From JAPYTK01 sp964401935 (lineage in GTDB: Bacteria; Myxococcota_A; Polyangia; Polyangiales; Polyangiaceae): a stretch of DNA of 64,000 nt. Every line of letters begins with the position of its first letter. Positions within the stretch are counted from its first letter, which is position 1. The notes beneath the pieces were generated by a model. The model saw only the letters and a program-made list of their open reading frames with translations. It was not told where the DNA came from and did not search any database. Positions 37,415 to 47,589 of the stretch are shown one piece after another. Made by a program: the position numbers and the translations under genes. The stretch lies in NCBI GenBank assembly GCA_964401935.1, contig CAYOAL010000022.1, forward strand, positions 1-64,000, in the 5' to 3' direction.

Positions 37415-39244
37415 ATGCAGGGCGAGCGGCGCGGATGGAGCGGGGTCGTCGTTGGCACCCTGCTCTACCTCGCGCTCGCTGCGAGCTGTGGCGACGACAC
37501 GCCGGACGAGCGGCGCGTGCCGCGCCTCGGCGCGGATGGGGCGGGTGGGAGCGGAGGCGGCGGGGCCGACGCGGCCTGCGCCGCCGATGACGACTGCGGC
37601 GAGCCGATCGGGCCCTGCGGAGGACAACGCTGCGACGGTGGCCGCTGCGTGCTCGACTACCAACCGATGGGCAGCCCGTGCGTGGACGGCGTGTGCGACG
37701 GCGCGGGTCACTGCGTGGGTTGTGCCCTCGACAGCCACTGCGAGAGCGGCGTGTGTTTGGGCCAGCTGTGCCTCCCTGGGAGCTGCCACGACGGACTGCG
37801 CAACGAGAGCGAGACCGCGGTGGACTGCGGCGGCGGCGTGTGTCCGCCCTGCGAGGTGGGGCAGGCGTGCGTGTTGGGGAGCGACTGCGTCACGGGGTCG
37901 TGCAACGGCAAGTGTCGCGAGCCCGCCTGCAACGACAACGTGCACAACGGGGACGAGACCGACGTGGACTGTGGCGGCCCCTGCTACGCCGGCTGCAGCG
38001 AGGGTCAGGGCTGCGACAGCTCGCTCGACTGCACGGGAAAGGTGTGTGTCCAGGGGAGCTGCGCGCCGTCGTGCCGGGACGGTGAGCTCAACGGCGACGA
38101 GAGTGACGTGGACTGCGGCGGGAGCTGCGACGGCTGCGCCGAAGGCGAGCTCTGCCTCGCCAGCGACGACTGCGCTGGGGAGCTCTGCGACGTCGTGTGC
38201 CTCCCGAGCTGCACCGATGGGGCGTTGAGCCAGGCGCTCGGGGAGAGCGACGTGGACTGCGGCGGGAGCTGCGACGCGTGCGCACTCGGCGCCCAGTGTG
38301 GCGGCGACGAGGACTGCGCCTCGGGCGCCTGCAGCGACGGCGTCTGCGTTCCCGCGCCGGGGTGCACCGACGGAGAGCACAGCCCCGGAATCGGCGAGAC
38401 CGACGTCGACTGCGGGGGTCCCGCCTGCTTTCCTTGCGCCGACGGCCTCGGCTGCGAGGAGGGGACGGACTGTGCGAGCGGGGTGTGCGGCGCCAACCTG
38501 TGCCTCGCCCCCACCTGCGACGACGCGGTTCACAACGGCGGCGAGGCCGACGTCGACTGCGGGACCACCTGCCCCGAGCGCTGCCCGCCAGGTGCGAGCT
38601 GCAGCGTTCATGGCGACTGCATCGGCGGCAAGTGCCAGGGGGGGCGGTGCGTGGCCACCTGCACCGACGGGTTCCACAACGGGCTCGAGGGCGACGTCGA
38701 CTGCGGCGCAGCCTGCCCCAACGCGTGCAGCGAAGGCCAGCACTGCAACGGCAACGGCGACTGCGACACTCTCTACTGCGGAGAGGGGAGCTGCGACACG
38801 CCGAGCTGCACCGACGGCGTCCACAACGGTGGTGAGGGAGGCGTCGACTGTGGCGTGGTCTGCGGCAACACCTGCCCTGACGGCAGCGCGTGCAACGGAA
38901 GCGGCGACTGTGCGAGCAAGGTGTGCACGGCCGGTAGCTGCCAAGCCCCGAGCTGCAGCGATGGCGTCTGGAACGGGGCCGAGGCCTTCGTCGACTGCGG
39001 CGTGGTGTGTCCTTACGGATGTCCACCGCTCTACCCGTGCAGCGTACACGGCGACTGCAAGGGCGGGATCTGTAGCGCTGGCAAGTGTGCCCCGAGCTGC
39101 ACCGACGGCTACCACAACGGCGGTGAGACGGATCCCGACTGCGGCGGCCCCTGTCCGCTCGGTTGTCCCGTCGGCGGCCACTGCGAGGTGAACGCCGACT
39201 GCGCGTCGAACCGCTGCGACGCCGGCGGCCACTGCGTGCCGTGA
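37415..39244 (+). CDS. Cys-rich repeat lipoprotein
   Basis: This 609-residue exported protein has a signal with lipobox AASC, a Gly linker and a Cys-rich domain. The domain includes ten copies of a unit of about 42-50 residues built on C-x-D-G-x2-N-G-x-E-x-D-V-D-C-G-G-x-C, then C-x-x-G-x-x-C and D-C-x-S-G-x-C. About 15% of residues are cysteine, implying a rigid disulfide-bonded rod on the cell surface. It follows the MYXO-CTERM gene by four bases and is likely co-transcribed. The ATG at 37415 is preferred over the GTG at 37382, which overlaps that gene. Confidence 0.75.
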   Translation: MQGERRGWSGVVVGTLLYLALAASCGDDTPDERRVPRLGADGAGGSGGGGADAACAADDDCGEPIGPCGGQRCDGGRCVLDYQPMGSPCVDGVCDGAGHCVGCALDSHCESGVCLGQLCLPGSCHDGLRNESETAVDCGGGVCPPCEVGQACVLGSDCVTGSCNGKCREPACNDNVHNGDETDVDCGGPCYAGCSEGQGCDSSLDCTGKVCVQGSCAPSCRDGELNGDESDVDCGGSCDGCAEGELCLASDDCAGELCDVVCLPSCTDGALSQALGESDVDCGGSCDACALGAQCGGDEDCASGACSDGVCVPAPGCTDGEHSPGIGETDVDCGGPACFPCADGLGCEEGTDCASGVCGANLCLAPTCDDAVHNGGEADVDCGTTCPERCPPGASCSVHGDCIGGKCQGGRCVATCTDGFHNGLEGDVDCGAACPNACSEGQHCNGNGDCDTLYCGEGSCDTPSCTDGVHNGGEGGVDCGVVCGNTCPDGSACNGSGDCASKVCTAGSCQAPSCSDGVWNGAEAFVDCGVVCPYGCPPLYPCSVHGDCKGGICSAGKCAPSCTDGYHNGGETDPDCGGPCPLGCPVGGHCEVNADCASNRCDAGGHCVP

Positions 39245-39311
39245 GCGTGTGGCCGAACCTGGTGGCGAAGGCGAGCTGTGCCGCCTGCGCCCCGGCCAAC
39301 ACCGGAGGGCG

Positions 39312-41894
39312 CTAGATGTCGAGGTTTCGCACCTGGAGCGCGTGCTCTTCGATGAACTGCCGACGCGGCTCCACCTGATCGCCCATCAGGATCGAGAACA
39401 GCTCGTCGCTGCCGAGCACGTCCTCCACCTTCACCTGGCGCAACACCCGCGCGTCGGGGTTCATCGTCGTCTCCCAGAGCTCGTCGGCGTTCATCTCGCC
39501 GAGGCCCTTGTAGCGGCTGACGGCGATCCCGCGCTTGCCTCGCTCCTCGAGAAACTCGGCGAGCGCCGCCGCGTTCACGATCTCCGTCTCGGTGCCCCCC
39601 GAGCGCGCGAGGTACGGGGGCGCGCCGATGCTCAACAGATCCTGCTGCGCGGCGAGGGCCTCCTGATACTCGGACGACTCGACGAGCGCGTAGTCGATCA
39701 CGTTCACGCGCCCCTGCATCGCCGACGTCGGCGTCACCTCGAAGCGCCAACACTCGTGCTCCGTCTCCCAGCTCACCTCGATGGTGAAGGGCAACAGCTC
39801 TGGGTGCTGCTCGGTGAGGTAGCTTCGGAGATCCGAGACCGCGGCGTCCACCTTGGCGCGGTCGGCGAGATCTTCGAGATCGAGCGCCGTCGCCCGGATG
39901 AGACCCGACACCACGCGCAGATCGCAGCGCCGATCGAGGTTCTTCACCGCCTTGCGGAACCCCTTCAGGCGTTGCGCCAAGCGGAACAGCGGTTGGCCGG
40001 TGAGCGTGATGTTGCCGCCTTGAGCCACCACCTCGAGCTTGTCGACGGCGTTCTCGGTGAAGAAGTTCTCGAGCGCCTCTTCGTCCTTCAGGTAGAGGAT
40101 CTTCTTCCCCTTCCGCACGCCATAGAGCGGAGGCTGCGCGATGAAGAGGTGACCCTTCTCGATCAGCTCGTACATCTGGCGATAAAAGAAGGTGAGGAGC
40201 AGCGTCCGGATGTGCGCGCCGTCGACGTCGGCGTCCGTCATGATGATGATGGTGTGGTAGCGCAGCTTCTCCAGATCGACGCCGCCGGCGCCCGCCACCC
40301 CGCAGCCGAGCGCGGTGATGATGGTGCCGATCTCGGCCGAGCTCAGCATCCGCTCCACCCGCGCCCGCTCCACGTTCAGGATCTTGCCGCGGAGCGGCAA
40401 GATCGCCTGGAAGCGCCGATCGCGCCCCATCTTGGCGCTGCCACCGGCGCTGTCGCCCTCCACGATGTAGATCTCGGCCTCGGCAGGATCTTTGGTCTGG
40501 CAGTTGGCGAGCTTGCCCGACAGCGACGCCACATCGAGCGTGCTCTTGCGGATCACCTCGCGCGCCTTGCGCGCCGCCTCCCGCGCCCGCGCGGCGATGA
40601 GGGCCTTGTCGATGATCTTCTTCGCGGAGTCGGGGTTCTCCTCGAAATAGGTGCCGAGCTGCTCGCCCACCGCCTGCTCCACGATGCCCCGCACCTCGCT
40701 CGAGACGAGCTTGCTCTTGGTCTGCGAGTCGAACGAAGGATCCGGATGCTTGACGCTCAGCACACACGTGAGCCCCTCGCGGGCGTCTTCCCCCGAGAGC
40801 GAGCCTTTGAACTGCTTGAACAGGCCTTGCTGCGTGCCGTAGCCGTTCACCACCTTGGTGAGGGCCGCGCGCAGACCGGTGAGGTGGGTGCCCCCATCCT
40901 TGTTCTTGACGTTGTTGGTGTAGCAGAAGATCGCCTCCTGGTACGCCGAGGTCCACTGCAGCGCCACCTCCACCACGACGGGCGCCACGTGGCCGTCGAT
41001 GGTGGTGTCGGCGGTCGCCTCGAAGTGGATCACGTCGGGATGTACGGGCTCCTTCGACGCCGTCAACAGGTGCACGAACTCCCGGATCCCGCCCTTGTAC
41101 TCGAAGGTCTCCTTCGCGCCGCCGGGGCGCTCGTCCACCAGATGGATCCGCAGGCCGGCGTTGAGGAAGGCGAGCTCGCGCAGCCGGCTGGCGAGGATCT
41201 CGTAGCTGAACTCCGTCATCGAGAAGATGCCCGGATCCGGCTTGAAGCGGATGCGCGTGCCGGTCGCGTCGGTCTCGCCCATCGCCTTCAGCGGCGCCAC
41301 CGGCACCCCGCGGCGATACTGCTGCTGCCACACGCGGCCCTCGCGCTTGATCTCGAGTCGCAACCACTCGGAGGTGGCGTTCACCGCGCTCACCCCGACG
41401 CCATGCAGCCCCGCCGACACCTTGTAGCTCGCGTTGTCGAACTTGCCGCCGGCGTGGAGCATCGTCATCACCACCTCGGCGGCGCTCGTGCCCTTCTCGT
41501 GTTGGCCCACGGGGATGCCGCGTCCGTTGTCCTCGACGCTCACCGACTGGTCGAACTGGAGCGTCACCGTGATGTCGGTGCAGTAGCCCGCGAGGTGCTC
41601 GTCGACGGCGTTGTCGACCGCCTCCCACACCAGGTGATGCAGACCCGAGCCGTCGTGCACGTCGCCGATGTACATGCCCGGACGCTTGCGCACCGCCTCG
41701 AGGCCCTCGAGCGCGGTGATCGAGGCCGCGTCGTAGGTGCCCGCGGGCGCCTTCGGAGCGTCGGTCTTGGGGCCCGCGCCGGCCCCGTTCTCCCGCGCGG
41801 TCTCGGGGACGGGGGTGCTGTTCTCGGAGGGGGTCTCCGGCGTGTTGGCAGGCGTATCAGGCATCGTGAACCGGTCGCGCGGGCCATCCCCCAT
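39312..41894 (-). CDS. gyrB: DNA gyrase subunit B
   Basis: The 860-residue subunit has the GHKL ATPase domain (E-A-V-D-N-A-V-D-E, D-N-G-R-G-I-P, G-L-H-G-V-G), the transducer domain, and a TOPRIM domain with E-G-D-S-A-G-G-S-A-K and D-A-D-V-D-G-A-H-I. The gyrase C-terminal signature K-G-L-G-E-M-N then T-T-M-N-P is present. An N-terminal extension of about 50 Pro/Thr/Glu residues precedes the usual start of GyrB. The ATG at 41864 is an alternative, ten residues shorter. GyrB with GyrA introduces negative supercoils using ATP. The gene follows recF, as in the classical dnaN-recF-gyrB order; gyrA is not in the window. Confidence 0.97.
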   Translation of the reverse strand: MGDGPRDRFTMPDTPANTPETPSENSTPVPETARENGAGAGPKTDAPKAPAGTYDAASITALEGLEAVRKRPGMYIGDVHDGSGLHHLVWEAVDNAVDEHLAGYCTDITVTLQFDQSVSVEDNGRGIPVGQHEKGTSAAEVVMTMLHAGGKFDNASYKVSAGLHGVGVSAVNATSEWLRLEIKREGRVWQQQYRRGVPVAPLKAMGETDATGTRIRFKPDPGIFSMTEFSYEILASRLRELAFLNAGLRIHLVDERPGGAKETFEYKGGIREFVHLLTASKEPVHPDVIHFEATADTTIDGHVAPVVVEVALQWTSAYQEAIFCYTNNVKNKDGGTHLTGLRAALTKVVNGYGTQQGLFKQFKGSLSGEDAREGLTCVLSVKHPDPSFDSQTKSKLVSSEVRGIVEQAVGEQLGTYFEENPDSAKKIIDKALIAARAREAARKAREVIRKSTLDVASLSGKLANCQTKDPAEAEIYIVEGDSAGGSAKMGRDRRFQAILPLRGKILNVERARVERMLSSAEIGTIITALGCGVAGAGGVDLEKLRYHTIIIMTDADVDGAHIRTLLLTFFYRQMYELIEKGHLFIAQPPLYGVRKGKKILYLKDEEALENFFTENAVDKLEVVAQGGNITLTGQPLFRLAQRLKGFRKAVKNLDRRCDLRVVSGLIRATALDLEDLADRAKVDAAVSDLRSYLTEQHPELLPFTIEVSWETEHECWRFEVTPTSAMQGRVNVIDYALVESSEYQEALAAQQDLLSIGAPPYLARSGGTETEIVNAAALAEFLEERGKRGIAVSRYKGLGEMNADELWETTMNPDARVLRQVKVEDVLGSDELFSILMGDQVEPRRQFIEEHALQVRNLDI

Positions 41895-41973
41895 CAGGTC
41901 TTCGTGGGTGAGCCGTCGTGGGGGCCCAAGCGCGTCCTTGGAACGTGTAATTGGCTAATGTTCTTGGCTACTT

Positions 41974-41992
41974 GTCGCCCACGATGGGCGAC
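41974..41992. promoter_or_regulatory. Perfect hairpin and direct repeat in the gyrB leader region
   Basis: GTCGCCCA, a 3-base loop CGA, then TGGGCGAC form a perfect 8-bp stem in the recF-gyrB gap. Next to it (41951-41970) is a comparatively AT-rich stretch with the direct repeat TTGGCTA twice, 13 bases apart. Together these could be a terminator after recF plus a regulated gyrB promoter. The role is inferred. Confidence 0.4.
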
Positions 41993-42076
41993 CGCCGCGA
42001 CCGGCCGAATCAATCCGCGCCAGGTGGTCTGAGGCTAGCACAATCCCCGGTGCGCAACACCTGCCAACACCCCCGC

Positions 42077-43207
42077 TCACGGTGGGCTCGAGACGGCTCG
42101 AACGCGACCGTCTTCGACCTCGAAATCGCAACGCTCGGCGCCTGGCTCGGCCGGCGTCACGATGAGATCCGGACGCGTGGTGGTGAGGAAGATCTGGCTC
42201 TCGGTGGTGGCGAGGAAGGCGAACAGCGCGGCGGTGCGTTCCGGATCGAGCTCACTCGATACGTCGTCGAGGAGCAGGATGGGCTCGAGCCCGCGCGCGC
42301 GCGCGATACAGGAGAGCTCGGCGCTCTTGAGGGCCAGCGTGATCGTGCGGTGTTGCCCTTGCGAGGCCACCACCCGCGCTGGGTGGCCGTCGAGACGGAG
42401 CGCGAGGTCGTCGCGATGCGGCCCGAACGAGGTGCTCTTGCGCTGGCTGTCTTTGGCGCGATCGGCGGCGAGCTGCTCGACGCACACCGCCACCTCGTCG
42501 CTGCCCCCCGGCTCGTACACGGCGGTCAACACGAGCCCAGGCGCCGCGATGCGGGCCCAGGCCGACACGAGCTCGTGCCGGAGCGTCTCGCACGCCATCG
42601 CGCGGGCGCGCGTCATCGCCGCGCCGTGCTCCGCGAGCAGCACCTCGTAGGCGGCGAGCTCGGGTCGATCGAACCGGGGCCAGCTGTCGGCGAGCACGCG
42701 CTGGCGGTCGCGCATCGCCTTCTGGTAGCGTGTTCGATGGTCGGCCACTTCGGGGTGCGTGAACAAGGTGACCCGATCGAGGAGCGTGCGGCGTTCGGTG
42801 GCCGGCCCCATCGACAGCACCATCTGTTGCGGCTCGAAGACGACGACCGGTGAGCGCGTCGCATACTCGGCGAGCGAGCGCGGCGCCTGACCGTTGAGCT
42901 TCACGCGTCGGCGCCCCGCCTCGATCCCCACGCTCTGCTCGCGACGCATCACGTCCTCGGGCCAGTGCTCGGCGAAGGTGCCCCGGGTGCTCGCGATCGC
43001 CGCGTCGTGGCGCACCACCTCGGCGAGGCGCGCGGTGCGAAAGCTCCGCGTGGTGGCGAGCAGGTAGATCGCCTCGAGCACGCTCGTCTTGCCGTGTCCG
43101 TTCTTGCCGAAGATCACGTTGACGCGACGAGCCGGCTCGAGATCCACCTCGGCGAGGTTCCGAACCTGGCGCACCGCCAGGCGCTGAAGCGTGAAGGGTT
43201 TGCCCAC
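42077..43207 (-). CDS. recF: RecF, recombination mediator
   Basis: The 376-residue SMC-like ATPase has Walker A G-K-N-G-H-G-K-T-S, a signature-type S-Q-G-Q motif and Walker B I-L-L-L-D-D-V-S-S-E-L-D. RecF, with RecO and RecR, loads RecA at gapped DNA. The GTG at 43207 is the first in-frame start that gives the family N-terminus (LQRLAVRQVRNL). It lies 47 bases after dnaN and is almost certainly co-transcribed with it. Confidence 0.95.
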   Translation of the reverse strand: MGKPFTLQRLAVRQVRNLAEVDLEPARRVNVIFGKNGHGKTSVLEAIYLLATTRSFRTARLAEVVRHDAAIASTRGTFAEHWPEDVMRREQSVGIEAGRRRVKLNGQAPRSLAEYATRSPVVVFEPQQMVLSMGPATERRTLLDRVTLFTHPEVADHRTRYQKAMRDRQRVLADSWPRFDRPELAAYEVLLAEHGAAMTRARAMACETLRHELVSAWARIAAPGLVLTAVYEPGGSDEVAVCVEQLAADRAKDSQRKSTSFGPHRDDLALRLDGHPARVVASQGQHRTITLALKSAELSCIARARGLEPILLLDDVSSELDPERTAALFAFLATTESQIFLTTTRPDLIVTPAEPGAERCDFEVEDGRVRAVSSPP

Positions 43208-43254
43208 GAGCGCCGCCGCGACGGAGACTCGATGCCCCGTCGGCCAGGATCCGA

Positions 43255-44385
43255 CTAGATGCGCATCGGCATCACGACGGCGATGTACTGCTCGTCGCCG
43301 TCGGCCACCGGGCGCACCACCGCCGGATCGAGCTCGCCGCTCAAACCCAGCGTCACCTCGTCGACGTCTTTCATCGCGTCGAGCACGTCGATGAGATAGC
43401 GCGCGTTGAACCCCACCGAGAGCTCCGGCCCGCTGTAGTCGACCGGCACTTCGTCGAAGCCGTTGCCGCTCTCCGGGCTCTCCGACGTGATGCGGAGCGC
43501 GTTCTGGGCGACGCCGAGCTTCACGCCCCCCGTTCGTTCGCTCGCGGCGAGGGACACCGCGCGGAGGGCCTCTCGAAACTGCGTGCGAGGCGTCTTCACC
43601 GCCCGATCCGTCATCGCGGGGATCACCGACTCGTAGGGCGGGAACTGCGCGTCGATCAGCTTCACCGAGAACTGCACCCCGCTCAGGGTGAAGAACGCGT
43701 TGGGGCCGGTTTGTGAGATCGTGATGGTGACGGCGTCGCGGTTCTCGGTCACCTCGTCGAGCAGCTTCTTGATCTCGATGACCGCCTTGTGCGGGATGAG
43801 CATGGTGGTCTTCGCGTCGAGGCCCGCCACCTTCGCCTCCATCTTGCTCAAGCGATGACCGTCGGTGGTGACCATGCGCACCGTGGCGCCGTCGCACTCG
43901 AACAGCGCCGAGTTGAGGTTGGTGCGCGTCTCGTCGGTCGAGATCGAAAACACCGTGCGATCGATCAGGTTGGCCAGCGTCTGCACCGAGAGCTGAATTC
44001 GCGCCGCGTCGTCGGCAACCGCCGGCAGCTTGGGGAAGTCGGAGCCAGGCAGGCCATGCAGGGTGTAGCGCCGTGCCGAGCCCACCGCCTTGATGGTGGT
44101 GGCGGCGGTGTTGGACACGCTGATCTGGATCGGACCATCGGGCATGTGGCGCACCCGATCGAACGCGTCGCGAGCGGGCACGGCCACAGCACCCGCGCGC
44201 GTGATCTCCGCTTCGATCGCTCCGCTCACCGAAATGTACAGATCGGTCGCAGCCACTTGGAGCAAGTTGTCTTGCGCCGACAGGAGCACGTTGGCGAGCA
44301 CGGGCATGGTGCTCTTCTTGTCGGCCACGCCCTGACACCGCTGCAACAAGCGGAGCAAATTCTTCTTTGGCGCAACGAGCTCCAT
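43255..44385 (-). CDS. dnaN: DNA polymerase III beta clamp
   Basis: The 376-residue sliding clamp has three repeated domains of about 120 residues, including G-L-P-G-S-D-F-P-K-L-P, V-T-T-D-G-H-R-L and the C-terminal Q-Y-I-A-V-V-M-P-M-R-I, the standard end that forms the peptide-binding pocket. It tethers polymerases to DNA. It is the first gene of dnaN-recF-gyrB on the minus strand, and its start faces the candidate origin. dnaA, its usual upstream partner, is not there. Confidence 0.97.
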   Translation of the reverse strand: MELVAPKKNLLRLLQRCQGVADKKSTMPVLANVLLSAQDNLLQVAATDLYISVSGAIEAEITRAGAVAVPARDAFDRVRHMPDGPIQISVSNTAATTIKAVGSARRYTLHGLPGSDFPKLPAVADDAARIQLSVQTLANLIDRTVFSISTDETRTNLNSALFECDGATVRMVTTDGHRLSKMEAKVAGLDAKTTMLIPHKAVIEIKKLLDEVTENRDAVTITISQTGPNAFFTLSGVQFSVKLIDAQFPPYESVIPAMTDRAVKTPRTQFREALRAVSLAASERTGGVKLGVAQNALRITSESPESGNGFDEVPVDYSGPELSVGFNARYLIDVLDAMKDVDEVTLGLSGELDPAVVRPVADGDEQYIAVVMPMRI

Positions 44386-44941
44386 GACGAATCCTCGAGG
44401 TCTCTTTCAGACCTTTAGCAGGGTTCTTCCCCGGCGACAGACGCTTTGTGAGGTGATGTCACGTAGCGCCTTGACCCTACGTAAGTGAACTACTCACATG
44501 AACGTTTGCACAGACCCTTGGGGTTTTGAACCGACCGGAGAGGAATTTCAAATTTTTGTATGAAGTCATCGTAGTAGGTGCTGTGGAAAGTGGGGACAAC
44601 GCAACAATGTCGAATTATTTCCATGGCGCCAGACACCTCGCAGCTGTGGACCAGACATGTGTACGACTGTAGGCATCTTGTTCTCGAAAGCCGTTCCTAC
44701 GTTTGACCACAGGTTGCGCGCGCCGTTCTCCAACAGGGGCTCCCCACCACCCCCTGGGTTGTCCCCGTGGCGGCGCCCAGGTTGAGCAGGGGTTGTCCAC
44801 AGGGGTCGGGTCGGTTGGAGGGGTCGTCACGCGGTTTCGTGAGGGTGAAGCGTCCGGCTCGCGAGCCGTGGAGGGGGCGCGGGGCGACATCGATAGGGCT
44901 AGCCAGGAGAAGAACTTTCGCTCACCCTGGAGGACCTGGTC
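44386..44941. other. oriC: Candidate chromosomal origin of replication (oriC)
   Basis: This 556-base gap upstream of dnaN has no plausible gene and is far less GC-rich than its surroundings. An AT-rich core (AATTTCAAATTTTTGTA at 44544-44560, plus GAATTATTT near 44612) could be the unwinding element. DnaA-box-like 9-mers (consensus TTWTNCACA) surround it: GTTTGCACA at 44504-44512, TGTGGAAAG (reverse) at 44582-44590 and TTGTCCACA at 44793-44801, each one mismatch from either that consensus or TTATCCACA. Weaker sites with two mismatches are at 44645-44653 (reverse) and 44703-44711. Context, dnaN on one side and parS sites about 9 kb away, supports the call. The function is inferred. Confidence 0.7.
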
Positions 44942-46791
<1,850 letters not shown>

Positions 46792-46795
<4 letters not shown>

Positions 46796-47433
46796 GCGTG
46801 GAGCGCGTCGTGTTCAAGCGGGTCGTCAAGACCTTCGGCGCGACGGCCGCCTTGCGCGGGGTGGACGGGGCGCTCGAGGCCGGCCGACTCACCCTCATCG
46901 AAGGGGCCAACGGGAGCGGCAAGTCGACGCTGTTGAAGATCGTGGGGACCATCCTCGCCCCCACCTCGGGGGAGGTGCGCTACGAGCCGTTGGGGACGGA
47001 TCGGGAGGCGGTGAGGGCCCACATCGGGTGGGTGTCGCACGAGGCCCTCGCGTACGGTGACCTCTCCGGTCACGCCAACGTGGAGCTCTCGGCGGCGTTT
47101 CACGGGCTCGACGTGGCCGCGGCGCGGACGCGGGCGGGGGAGCGTTTCGGGCTCGGTCGGTTCGCCGAGCGGCCGCTGCGCACGAACTCCCGGGGTCAGC
47201 GGCAGCGGGTCGCGCTCGCGCGAGCCCTCGTGCACGAACCGAGCGTGGTCTTGCTCGACGAGCCGACGACGGGACTCGACCGCGAAGGCGTGGCGCGCCT
47301 TGTGGAGATCGTGGCCGAGGAGGTGAAGCGTGGCTGCGTGGTCACCGTCGTCAGCCACGAGCCGGCGATCTTCGAGGCGCTGACGCCGAGGCGGATCGTG
47401 CTCGAGCGGGGGCGGGTGGTCGACGCCGGCTGA
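46792..47433 (+). CDS. ABC transporter ATP-binding protein, CcmA-like
   Basis: This 213-residue ATPase has Walker A G-A-N-G-S-G-K-S-T, a degenerate signature N-S-R-G-Q-R-Q-R in place of L-S-G-G-Q, Walker B V-V-L-L-D-E-P and the H-loop S-H-E-P. Its shortness and the I-G-W-V-S-H-E-A-L segment resemble CcmA, the heme-release ATPase of System I. It starts inside the kinase stop (ATGA) and has no permease next to it. A CcmF-CcmH fusion is encoded 30 kb away, so a link to cytochrome c maturation is possible but unproven. It could equally belong to another exporter. Confidence 0.75.
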
Positions 47434-47589
47434 GCGCCGGCCAGCGCCGCGTTGCGCCGGCGAACGGGCCCGAAGGACGAGCGCGAGGCGGTCCGAGACC
47501 GCAACCTCCGAGGGGAAGCGCAGCGCCCGAGGGGACGCGCGGGGGTGCAAGGTGGTTGACGTGGCAGGGGGCTGTGCTTCCATGCGCGC

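Noticed and set aside
32995..37458. A 1487-codon minus-strand open frame opposite the MYXO-CTERM gene, and similar very long frames opposite other genes (15004-17622, 8194-10896, 24631-26595)
   Set aside because: They mirror GC-rich, codon-biased real genes on the other strand, have no signal, start site or domain, and show low-complexity composition.
39245..39311. Terminator between the convergent Cys-repeat gene and gyrB
   Set aside because: No stem of useful length is seen.
44386..44941. A protein gene in the dnaN-kinase gap
   Set aside because: Open frames there overlap DnaA-box-like sites and AT-rich DNA, with no motif or codon bias.
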